From Bacteroidota bacterium (GTDB lineage: Bacteria; Bacteroidota; Bacteroidia; Bacteroidales; FEN-979): DNA of 11,733 nucleotides. The notes beneath the pieces were generated by a model. It saw nothing but the letters and a program-made list of their open reading frames with translations. It was not told the origin of the DNA and did no database searches. The position numbers and the translations under genes were made by a program. The DNA is taken from contig JAPLDN010000283.1 of assembly GCA_026391755.1 (NCBI GenBank), positions 1 through 11,733 on the forward strand, read 5' to 3'. How positions within the stretch are numbered: position 1 is the stretch's first letter; every line of letters starts with the position of its first letter. Shown piece by piece: positions 1-6,503 of this stretch.

Positions 1-962
1 ATCACACCTGAAATATCCGCATTGCTGTCGTCAAGCGGCATAAACTCATAGAAAATTCCGTAATCCAGCATCAGTAGCATATCGTTTGCGGCTTTACGGT
101 CCTGGATCCCGAAGAAGCCTTCAGACGCATTGTAGGTTTCCAGGTAATTAACCTTCCCGGAATTCAGGAGGTTGCTGAACTGGGCCTGATAGGGGACAAA
201 ATTCACTCCTCCATGGATATATAACTCAAAATTCGGCCATACCTCCATCAGGTTTGGCTTCCTCGTTATTTCAAGCACTTTTTTAAACAACAGCAGCGTC
301 CAGGATGGAACCCCCGATATACTGGTAACATCATGCTGAACCGTTGCATATGCCATCTTTTCAATCTTGGATTCCCACTCATCCATCAGGGCAATCGAAA
401 GACCGGGGGTTCTTAAATACTCAACCCATACAGGCAAATGCTGGATCAGTATTGCCGACAAATCTCCCTGGTAGTAAGATTCATTGTTTACCTCTACAAT
501 CTGGTGTGTCCCTCCCATAGCAATAGCCTTACCTGAAAAAAGATTGGTCTCGGGATTGTTATTGCAATAAATTGAGAGCAAATCTTTCCCTCCTTTAAAA
601 TGACATTCCTCAAGCGCGTCCTGGCTGACAGGGATGAATTTACTCTTGTCGTTGGTAGTTCCCGAGGACTTGGCAAAACATTTTATCTCGGTCGGCCAGA
701 GAATATTCTGCTCTCCCTGCCTGAGACGCTCTATTGATGGCTTGAGGGAATCATAGTCATTCAAAGGCAACCGGCTCCTGAATTCTTCATAGGTCTGAAT
801 TGAACGAAAGTCATAGTGCCTCCCCCACTCTGTGCTTTTGGCAGATTGCAAAAGCTTCCGCAGCCATTCCTGCTGGACCTCCAAAGGGTACTTCATGAAC
901 AGCTCGATCTGATGGATCCGCTGTTTCATCAACCATGAAATAACCGAATTGATCAGAGCCAT
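1..962 (-). CDS. GH3 auxin-responsive promoter family protein, 3' end outside window
   Basis: This is the first 320 codons of a GH3-superfamily protein, read on the minus strand from ATG at 962 with no stop before the window edge. Known GH3 enzymes adenylate a carboxylic acid with ATP and usually transfer it to an amino acid; the bacterial members have unknown substrates. Visible marks are the ATP-binding loop KSSGTTNDKSKF (SSGTT at residues 99-103), GVPSW (217-221) and YNASEG (277-282), all in the expected order for the adenylation domain. Bacteroidota members are about 500 residues, so roughly the last third is missing here. The N-terminus MALINSVISWLMKQRIHQIE is typical of these proteins. 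The gene is divergent from ackA and has a possible -7 box at 997-1004. The family call is firm; the substrate cannot be inferred. Confidence 0.88.
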   Translation of the reverse strand, partial: MALINSVISWLMKQRIHQIELFMKYPLEVQQEWLRKLLQSAKSTEWGRHYDFRSIQTYEEFRSRLPLNDYDSLKPSIERLRQGEQNILWPTEIKCFAKSSGTTNDKSKFIPVSQDALEECHFKGGKDLLSIYCNNNPETNLFSGKAIAMGGTHQIVEVNNESYYQGDLSAILIQHLPVWVEYLRTPGLSIALMDEWESKIEKMAYATVQHDVTSISGVPSWTLLLFKKVLEITRKPNLMEVWPNFELYIHGGVNFVPYQAQFSNLLNSGKVNYLETYNASEGFFGIQDRKAANDMLLMLDYGIFYEFMPLDDSNADISGV

Positions 963-996
963 TACTATCCAGATTTTGTTAAGGGAATTTTCAATT

Positions 997-1004
997 CAAA
1001 AATA
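997..1004 (-). promoter_or_regulatory. Possible Bacteroidota -7 box for the GH3-family gene
   Basis: The minus strand reads TATTTTTG, matching the Bacteroidota -7 consensus TAnnTTTG, 35 bp upstream of the GH3 start codon. No TTG-type -33 element is visible at the usual 19-21 bp spacing, so this half-promoter is only a candidate. In AT-rich DNA such a match can occur by chance. Confidence 0.35.
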
Positions 1005-1102
1005 CAACCTTAATTGGGATTTCCGATCTGGCCGGTAAAAATCTTCATTTATAAATATATAACATTTACCATAAAATTTACTTAATTATTTTTTATTCCC
1101 CA

Positions 1103-1133
1103 TTTGGAATTATATATTTTAGTTGTAAGTTTG
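1103..1133 (+). promoter_or_regulatory. Bacteroidota-type promoter for ackA and the response regulator
   Basis: A -33 element TTTG (1103-1106) and a -7 element TAAGTTTG (1126-1133) are separated by 19 bp, a full match to the Bacteroidota sigma-factor consensus TTTG/TAnnTTTG. Transcription would start near 1140, leaving a leader of about 75 nt before the ackA ATG at 1216. The leader is AT-rich and I see no clear riboswitch fold or strong ribosome binding site in it. The rest of the 963-1215 intergenic region is AT-rich without further recognisable features. Confidence 0.6.
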
Positions 1134-1215
1134 TATAACCTAACAATTATAATTTTTTATCTGCTTCTCACTTGAAAATCAAACTAAAAATAACTAAACA
1201 CAACTTGCAGACACC

Positions 1216-2433
1216 ATGAAAATTCTGGTATTAAACTGCGGCAGCTCATCGATTAAATACAGGCTTTTCGACATTGACTCCGAAGCAGAACTCTTAGCCA
1301 AGGGATTGTTAGAGCGAATTGGCCTGGAAAAGGGTGAACTTACTCACCAGGTTACAGGGAAGGAGAAAGTGAAGATTGTAAAGCCCATCCCTGATCACCA
1401 GGACGGGATTTATTTGATACTTGAAACACTAAAGCACCCCGATCACGGCATTATCAAGGATATCAGCGAGATCGAAGCTGTTGGCCACAGGGTTGTTAAC
1501 GGTGGTGAAAAATTTAAGAACAGTGTCCTTATCGATACAGAAGTTAAAGAGGGAATAGAGAAATGCATTGAACTTGCACCGCTTCATAATCCTGCAAATC
1601 TGAAAGGCATTTTGTCGATGGAAGCAATTCTACCTGATGTCCCCCAGGTCGCCACATTTGACACTTCTTTTCACCAGACCATGCCATCGCATGCTTACCT
1701 TTATCCACTCCCGTATGAGTATTATGAGAAATACAGGATCCGCAGGTATGGCTATCACGGAACTTCACATAAATTTGTTGCCGAAAAGGCATGCAGATAC
1801 CTTGGAAAGGATTATACAGCCAATCGAATCATCACTTGTCACCTGGGGAATGGATCATCGGTTACTGCCGTTAACCGGGGGAAATCTGTCGATACATCCA
1901 TGGGATTTACTCCTGTTGAAGGCCTGATGATGGGTACCCGCACAGGGGATGTTGATGTGGGTGTACTTCTTTTTATTGCCGAAAAAGAAAACCTTAGCAT
2001 TAAGGATACGAACAACCTCTTTAATAAACAAAGCGGCGTTTGCGGCATTTCTGGAATATCATACGATATGCGAGATGTGGAGATGGCTGCTGCCCAGGGC
2101 GTACAACGGGCTCAGCTGGCCCTCGACATGTATGCTTACCGGGTTAAAAAGTATATCGGGGCATATGCTGCAGCCATGGGGGGTGTCGACCTTATTATTT
2201 TTACGGGCGGAATAGGTGAAAACGATTTTGAATCGCGCAAAAGAATACTTACCGACCTGGAATTCCTGGGAGTTGAATTCGACCCTGACCGCAATGACGG
2301 GATACGGGGCAGGGAAGCAATACTGACCAAGCCCGGATCGAAAGTTCTGGCCATGGTAATGCCAACGAATGAAGAACTGGTTATTGCCATTGATACTTAT
2401 AATATTATTAATAACGCTGACTTCAAATTTTAA
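1216..2433 (+). CDS. ackA: Acetate kinase
   Basis: Acetate kinase catalyses acetyl phosphate + ADP = acetate + ATP in the cytoplasm, the ATP-yielding last step of fermentative acetate formation. The 405-residue protein is full length. It shows the N-terminal ASKHA phosphate loop NCGSSSIKY (7-15), GHRVVNGGE (90-98), FDTSFHQTMP (148-157), YGYHGTSHK (178-186), HLGNGSSV (209-216), GLMMGTRTGD (236-245) and FTGGIGEND (329-337). By family alignment, R92, D149, H181, R242 and E386 correspond to the known substrate-binding and catalytic residues, and all are present. The usual partner pta (phosphotransacetylase) is not adjacent. Instead a response regulator follows 17 bp downstream on the same strand, probably in the same transcript. 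The start is the first ATG, directly giving the canonical MKILVLNCGSSS start. Confidence 0.98.
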   Translation: MKILVLNCGSSSIKYRLFDIDSEAELLAKGLLERIGLEKGELTHQVTGKEKVKIVKPIPDHQDGIYLILETLKHPDHGIIKDISEIEAVGHRVVNGGEKFKNSVLIDTEVKEGIEKCIELAPLHNPANLKGILSMEAILPDVPQVATFDTSFHQTMPSHAYLYPLPYEYYEKYRIRRYGYHGTSHKFVAEKACRYLGKDYTANRIITCHLGNGSSVTAVNRGKSVDTSMGFTPVEGLMMGTRTGDVDVGVLLFIAEKENLSIKDTNNLFNKQSGVCGISGISYDMRDVEMAAAQGVQRAQLALDMYAYRVKKYIGAYAAAMGGVDLIIFTGGIGENDFESRKRILTDLEFLGVEFDPDRNDGIRGREAILTKPGSKVLAMVMPTNEELVIAIDTYNIINNADFKF

Positions 2434-2450
2434 CTTCAAAACAAATCATT

Positions 2451-3422
2451 ATGGCACCAATCAGCATTTATATTGTTGAAGATGAGTTGATTATAGCCCA
2501 CGACCTGAAGACTAAATTATCTGAACTCGGGTATGAAATCCTGGGTATTGATACAAAAGGAGAAAATGCAGTTGAAAACATTGCAGGTCTTAAGGAACAA
2601 CATAAAGAACCTGATATTGTGATCATGGATGTTAAACTGGCCGGGAAAATGGATGGAATTGAAGCTGCCAGGGTAATTACAGAGAACTACAACTGCGGCA
2701 TCATTTTTCTGACTTCCATGAATAAAAACGAGGTGTTTTCCAAATCATTCTCGCTTAAACCATATGCCTACCTTTTCAAACCCGTTGAAATCGACCAGAT
2801 CAGGGCAGCCATTGAAGTAGCTAATTACCAGAGAAATCTTGAAATCACCAATGAACGTATCATCTCCGAATTAAAGAACGAAATTGAGCAACGCAAGAAA
2901 GTTGAGAAGGAACGTAACCTGAGGCTGCAGGAAAGGATCAGGGCTGAACAGAAGGTAAATCAGCTCCTGAAACAAAAGCACCAGATGGAACTGGATCTTA
3001 TTAACCGCGAACTTGCCACTTCCTCAATCTTCATCAGCCAAAAGAACAAGATCATCGGCCTGATAAAAAAAGACATCAACCGTCTTCTGAAAAATGAAAA
3101 GATCATTACAAGAAATGAAATCGCAAAGGTTCTTAAAACCATTGATGACAATATCAAGTTTGATAATGACTGGTACAGGATCAAAGCTCATTTTGAAAAA
3201 ATACATCCGGGGTTCTTCGATCGTCTCCGTAAATTATATCCACAGCTGACTCCTAATGATCATAAGTTATGCGCCCTGCTCAGGATGAACCTGAACACCA
3301 AGGAAATTGCACATATTTTAAAGATCACTGCACCAAGTACCGAAATATCCCGCATCAGGTTAAGGAAGAAATTAAACCTGAATAAGGGGACAAACCTGAC
3401 CCAGTATATTTGCGAAGTCTGA
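2451..3422 (+). CDS. Response regulator, REC domain plus coiled coil plus LuxR-like HTH
   Basis: This 323-residue protein is a probable phosphorylation-controlled transcription regulator. The receiver domain occupies residues 4 to about 120: acidic pair E10-D11, phospho-acceptor D60 in DIVIMDVKL, switch T88 in FLTS, aromatic Y107 and the K110-P111 pair are all present, so it should be phosphorylatable. Residues about 130-185 are rich in E/K/R/Q and look like a coiled coil. The C-terminal 80 residues (LTPNDHKLCALLRMNLNTKEIAHILKI and the following RIRLRKKLNL) form a LuxR-like helix-turn-helix. This coil-plus-HTH tail resembles the C-terminus of Bacteroidota periplasmic-sensor regulators, but here it is joined directly to REC. 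No histidine kinase is encoded in the window. The gene lies 17 bp after ackA and ends just before a strong terminator, which suggests an ackA-regulator operon. Its target genes are unknown. Confidence 0.88.
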   Translation: MAPISIYIVEDELIIAHDLKTKLSELGYEILGIDTKGENAVENIAGLKEQHKEPDIVIMDVKLAGKMDGIEAARVITENYNCGIIFLTSMNKNEVFSKSFSLKPYAYLFKPVEIDQIRAAIEVANYQRNLEITNERIISELKNEIEQRKKVEKERNLRLQERIRAEQKVNQLLKQKHQMELDLINRELATSSIFISQKNKIIGLIKKDINRLLKNEKIITRNEIAKVLKTIDDNIKFDNDWYRIKAHFEKIHPGFFDRLRKLYPQLTPNDHKLCALLRMNLNTKEIAHILKITAPSTEISRIRLRKKLNLNKGTNLTQYICEV

Positions 3423-3439
3423 TGGCAGGAAATAGAATA

Positions 3440-3468
3440 AAAAAACCCGGTTTGACGCCGGGTTTTTT
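3440..3468. terminator. Bidirectional intrinsic terminator between the response regulator and yebC
   Basis: An 11-bp perfect inverted repeat, AAAAAACCCGG (3440-3450) and CCGGGTTTTTT (3458-3468), flanks a 7-nt loop. It gives a GC core followed by a T-run in both orientations, so it can end the plus-strand ackA operon and the minus-strand yebC transcript. The right arm ends one base from the yebC stop codon, making the convergent junction very compact. Confidence 0.92.
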
Positions 3469-3469
3469 A

Positions 3470-4213
3470 TTATTCGAGTTTATCTGCCATTTCATCACTG
3501 ATCAGAAGATTGTGAAACACATTTTGAACGTCTTCATCCTCCTCCAGGATATCGATCAGCTTAAGAGCTTTTCGCGTTGAATCTTCTTCAAGTGCGATAT
3601 ACGTTTTCGGGATCCTCTGAAGCGAAGCGCTTTCAGGTTCAATTTTCATGGCCTCAAGTTTCTTCATCATGGAACCGAAATCCTCCATTGCAGTAATGAC
3701 CGAAAAGGTCTCCTCCTCAACAGAAATATCCTCGGCGCCGGCATCAATCAGCTCCATCTCAAATTCTTCCTGGACAAGGTCTAACTTGGGGATCTCAAAA
3801 ACGCCTTTGCGGTCAAAGAGGTATGCAAGGGATCCGTTGGTTCCAAGCTCCCCTCCATGCTTGTTAAAATGGGCCCTGATATTAGAAACTGTTCTCTGAA
3901 GGTTATCGGTAGTCGCTTCCACGAATATTGCTATTCCGTGTGGTCCCTTTCCCTCATAAGTTGTTTCATGGAGGATTGCACTATCTTTTTCGGTGCCTTT
4001 ATTGATTGCCCTTTGTATTGTTTCTTTGGGCATCGAAGCCCCTTTAGCGTTGGCTATAGCCAGTCTCAGCCTGGGATTTCCATCAGAATCGGGGCCCCCT
4101 TCCTTGACAGCAATAGTAATATCCTTTATTATTTTCGAGAATATCTTTGAACGTTTTGCGTCTAATGCTCCCTTTTTACGCTTTATCGTGGACCATTTAT
4201 TGTGACCTGACAT
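3470..4213 (-). CDS. YebC/PmpR family protein (TACO1 family)
   Basis: This 247-residue cytoplasmic protein belongs to the YebC/TACO1 family. The diagnostic start MSGHNKWSTIKRKKGALDAK is intact and sets the start codon. It is followed by FSKIIKDITIAVKEGG (25-40), the segment ANAKGASMPKETIQRAI and the central YEGKGPHGIAIFVEA typical of the family. The length matches usual members of about 240-250 residues. Family members have been described as DNA-binding regulators (PmpR, YebC) and, in more recent work, as ribosome-associated factors that help translation of difficult stretches such as polyproline; which role applies here cannot be told from the sequence. The gene is transcribed alone, convergent with the response regulator and divergent from the lipoprotein gene, with a good Bacteroidota promoter at 4270-4302. 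Confidence 0.96.
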   Translation of the reverse strand: MSGHNKWSTIKRKKGALDAKRSKIFSKIIKDITIAVKEGGPDSDGNPRLRLAIANAKGASMPKETIQRAINKGTEKDSAILHETTYEGKGPHGIAIFVEATTDNLQRTVSNIRAHFNKHGGELGTNGSLAYLFDRKGVFEIPKLDLVQEEFEMELIDAGAEDISVEEETFSVITAMEDFGSMMKKLEAMKIEPESASLQRIPKTYIALEEDSTRKALKLIDILEEDEDVQNVFHNLLISDEMADKLE

Positions 4214-4269
4214 ACCGTAATTGTTTGTAAATTAACAATGAATAATCTGATCTATCGGAAATTCCACTT

Positions 4270-4302
4270 CAAAATTAATAAAAAAAACGTAAATGATACA
4301 AA
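4270..4302 (-). promoter_or_regulatory. Bacteroidota-type promoter for yebC
   Basis: On the minus strand TTTG (4299-4302) and TAATTTTG (4270-4277) are separated by 21 bp, fitting the TTTG/TAnnTTTG consensus at slightly wide spacing. The start of transcription would be near 4263, about 50 nt before the yebC ATG at 4213. The -33 element lies only 9 bp from the oppositely oriented -7 box of the lipoprotein gene, so the two promoters overlap. Confidence 0.5.
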
Positions 4303-4311
4303 AACGATTGG

Positions 4312-4319
4312 TAATTTTG
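4312..4319 (+). promoter_or_regulatory. Candidate -7 box for the lipoprotein gene
   Basis: TAATTTTG matches TAnnTTTG and lies 21-30 bp before the ATG codons at 4341 and 4350. No -33 TTG is visible at the usual spacing. If the box is used, transcription starts near 4326, which would exclude the in-frame ATG at 4293 and supports the shorter protein starting at 4341 or 4350. Confidence 0.4.
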
Positions 4320-4349
4320 GAAGCTGAAAAGCCGTCACCGATGTCTTTT

Positions 4350-6167
4350 ATGAAATATTCACGTATTTATTTATTTTTCCTGATTTTTACTGTATGCTCT
4401 CTCTTATGGGAATGTGCAAATCCGGTTGCTCCTGAAGGCGGACCCAAAGATACCCAACCACCAAAAGCATTAAAATTCACTCCGCCGAATCATACAACGA
4501 ATTATACAGATCACAGTATAAAAATTGATTTTAATGAATTTATTGCACTGAAAAATCAGGCCGCCGAAGTCACAGTTTCTCCTCCTCTGAAAACAATTCC
4601 TGATTTAAGGATCAGAGGGAAAAGTCTTGTTATTAAACTGGATGACACACTGAGCGCAAACACAACATATTCCATTGACTTTGGAAAAGCGATCTCTGAT
4701 ATTACAGAAAATAACGCTCTCCTTGGTTTTTCCTATGTTTTCAGTACCGGCCCTTATATTGATTCACTCAGCCTTCAGGGCAAGGTCTTCAATTCCTTCG
4801 ACCTCAGCCCCCAAAAGGATCTTTTTGCTTTGCTTTACTTAAACATTTATGATACAATTGCTTTCGACTCCCTGCCTTTGAAGGTCAAACCATATTATGT
4901 TACCAAGACCAATGAAAAAGGGGAATATATGTTTCACAACCTGAAAGCCTCTGAAATGAAGCTTACTGCCCTGGCCGATCTGAATGGAAACTTGATTTTC
5001 GACCAGGCGTCTGAGAAAGTTGCGTTCAACGACAGCCTTGTTAAACCCTATTACATACCCATCCCCAGGAGAGATTCTTCGACGGCTGTTAAAGACAGTT
5101 TAAAGACCGGCAAGGATACAATAAAAATCAAATCTCCGGGGGAAAGTACCAAGGCACAAAAATCCAAAACTGCCAGCGATACAATAAAAAAAGACACTTT
5201 GCTGAAGCCTGGTTTCCCAAGTCATCTGTTATTTCTTTTTGATGATATTGATTCCATCCAGAGGATTCAGAAATCTCAGGTCATAAAAAAAGGCCTTGTT
5301 CTCATCACATTCAGCTTCCCAACCAAGTCTATCGATCTTAAACCCCTGAATTGTGATACTACCGCACCCTGGGCCCTGAAGGAATTTTCAAAACATAAGG
5401 ATTCCCTCTATTTATGGATTTTAAATACCCATATGGATTCCCTTATCCTCAGAGTTTGCCAGGATAATAAGGTGCTTGACACACTTAAACTTGAGCTGAT
5501 CCCAAAAGACGATAAGTCGGCTTCCAGGAAAAAAGAACAGGGAAAGGTTTATCTTGGAGTCAACAACAATACTTATTCTTCAAACCTGAACCAGTTTACC
5601 GGCAATTTTACACTGATTTTTTCTTATCCCCTCGCATCAGCTGATTTTAAACGAATAAAGCTTATACAGGATAAGGATACGTTAAAACCCAAAGCACATT
5701 TTGCCGATAGCCTCAAACGGCTCATCTCAATTGAAACAAAGTGGAAGGAAGACAAAAGCTATGTTGTTTTCATTCCCGATTCCGTCTTTATAGGGATCAA
5801 CGGGCTTGCTAATGACACGATCAGAATCAGTTTTAAAACTCATCAGGCAAGAGAGTTCGGGAACCTGATCCTGGACCTTGACATCTCCAAGCATCCGGGA
5901 GATTATATCATCCAGTTGCTTGGTGATCGTGACGCTCTGATCGGTGAAAAGAGAATAAACTCCAGCGGGAAAGTGAAATTCGAATTCCTGACCCCCGGAA
6001 AATTTAAGGTAAAAGCCGTTTTCGACCGAAACCATAATGGACGGTGGGACACAGGTAATTTCAGGAAGAAAATTCAACCGGAGGAAGTATTCTACCTTCA
6101 AAAGACTTTGGAGATCAGAGCAAACTGGGATGTGGAAGAGAAATGGAACCCTGTCTCTGTTTTCTGA
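4350..6167 (+). CDS. Ig-like domain lipoprotein (SbsA Ig-like type)
   Basis: This is a predicted cell-envelope lipoprotein of about 605 residues. The chosen start gives a classic signal, MKYSRIYLFFLIFTVCSLLWEC, with lipidated Cys at residue 22; in-frame ATGs at 4341 and 4293 are alternatives, the latter lying upstream of the candidate -7 box. After the Cys comes ANPVAPEGGPKDTQPPK, a stretch characteristic of a Bacteroidota lipoprotein family whose next domain, here about residues 31-134, is an SbsA-type Ig-like fold. A Lys/Ser/Thr/Asp-rich low-complexity linker spans about 241-286. Two similar segments carry acidic loops, ADLNGNLIFD (209-218) and FDRNHNGRWDTG (558-569), perhaps prealbumin-like repeats. 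No acidic surface-export signal follows the Cys, so a periplasm-facing location is as likely as a surface one. The lipobox residue before Cys is Glu, which is atypical. No enzymatic motif is seen and the function is unknown. Confidence 0.85.
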   Translation: MKYSRIYLFFLIFTVCSLLWECANPVAPEGGPKDTQPPKALKFTPPNHTTNYTDHSIKIDFNEFIALKNQAAEVTVSPPLKTIPDLRIRGKSLVIKLDDTLSANTTYSIDFGKAISDITENNALLGFSYVFSTGPYIDSLSLQGKVFNSFDLSPQKDLFALLYLNIYDTIAFDSLPLKVKPYYVTKTNEKGEYMFHNLKASEMKLTALADLNGNLIFDQASEKVAFNDSLVKPYYIPIPRRDSSTAVKDSLKTGKDTIKIKSPGESTKAQKSKTASDTIKKDTLLKPGFPSHLLFLFDDIDSIQRIQKSQVIKKGLVLITFSFPTKSIDLKPLNCDTTAPWALKEFSKHKDSLYLWILNTHMDSLILRVCQDNKVLDTLKLELIPKDDKSASRKKEQGKVYLGVNNNTYSSNLNQFTGNFTLIFSYPLASADFKRIKLIQDKDTLKPKAHFADSLKRLISIETKWKEDKSYVVFIPDSVFIGINGLANDTIRISFKTHQAREFGNLILDLDISKHPGDYIIQLLGDRDALIGEKRINSSGKVKFEFLTPGKFKVKAVFDRNHNGRWDTGNFRKKIQPEEVFYLQKTLEIRANWDVEEKWNPVSVF

Positions 6168-6170
6168 ACA

Positions 6171-6503
6171 TTATGCCTCAACACATTGATTGATACAGTC
6201 AATCACCTGTGTCAGGGTAGTAATTTTTAACGAATAATAAATCATTTTACCATCCCTTTTAGAGTCAAGAATACCCTTGTTCTTAAGGATGTTCAGATGA
6301 TGAGATGCCGAGGCCTGCTCGATATTGAGGTTTTCGTAAATCTCAGTCACCGTAAGTTTCTTGTTATCAGTGAGAAGGTCGATTATAGCAATACGCATTG
6401 GATGAGCCATAGCTCTGAGTTTACTGGCGGCTGTTTCCAGCTTCACATGTTTTTTTCTGTTAAATTTTAAACAGTTGGGTAAAAGCGAATTTTTCACCGT
6501 CAA
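6171..6503 (-). CDS. ArsR-family winged-helix transcriptional regulator
   Basis: This small protein, 110 residues from ATG at 6503, has the ArsR-type winged helix: LRAMAHPMRIAIIDLL (29-44), recognition region LNIEQASASHHLNILKNKGI (59-78) and wing SKRDGKMIYYSL (81-92). Such dimeric repressors bind DNA near their own promoters and release it on binding a metal or after a thiol or other signal. The alpha-3 metal motif ELCVCDL of classical ArsR/SmtB is absent: the equivalent helix reads EIYENLN. Cysteines occur at 11, 103 and 107, the last two as CINQC. The ATG start overlaps the adenine deaminase gene by 44 nt; an in-frame GTG at 6446, 13 nt after that gene's stop and behind an A-rich stretch, would give 91 residues and keep the whole fold. 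It is the last gene of the operon. Its signal and targets are unknown. Confidence 0.9.
   Translation of the reverse strand: MTVKNSLLPNCLKFNRKKHVKLETAASKLRAMAHPMRIAIIDLLTDNKKLTVTEIYENLNIEQASASHHLNILKNKGILDSKRDGKMIYYSLKITTLTQVIDCINQCVEA
6181..6212. other. Inverted repeat across the 3' end of the ArsR gene
   Basis: ACACA (6181-6185) with TGTGT (6208-6212), and TGATTGA (6187-6193) with TCAATCA (6199-6205), form a 12-bp interrupted hairpin with a 5-nt loop. No T-run follows on either strand, so it is not a standard intrinsic terminator. It lies within codons for the C-terminal CINQCVEA and may be coincidental, or may serve as a weak transcript end between two convergent genes only 3 bp apart. Confidence 0.4.

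Noticed and set aside
494..676. 60-codon minus-strand open frame
   Set aside because: It lies in another frame inside the GH3-family gene, whose own frame is open over 320 codons with clear family motifs. The short frame has no recognisable domain.
963..1215. Possible riboswitch or small RNA in the AT-rich GH3-ackA intergenic region
   Set aside because: Beyond promoter-like elements I see no GC-paired stems, conserved aptamer motif or internal terminator.
1544..2439. Several open frames of 69-126 codons on both strands inside ackA
   Set aside because: They overlap the well-supported acetate kinase frame, show no domain and have unlikely composition, so they are shadows of its codon pattern.
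3648..4205. Plus-strand open frames of 70-97 codons opposite yebC
   Set aside because: They are antisense to a complete, conserved YebC-family gene and show no family resemblance.
4293..4349. N-terminal extension of the lipoprotein from the first ATG
   Set aside because: The extension overlaps the divergent yebC promoter, lies upstream of the candidate -7 box and would bury the lipoprotein signal behind 19 extra residues.
5727..6101. 124-codon minus-strand open frame opposite the lipoprotein gene
   Set aside because: The sense frame is long, carries a lipoprotein signal and domain-like sequence; the antisense product resembles nothing I know and has no promoter or start context.
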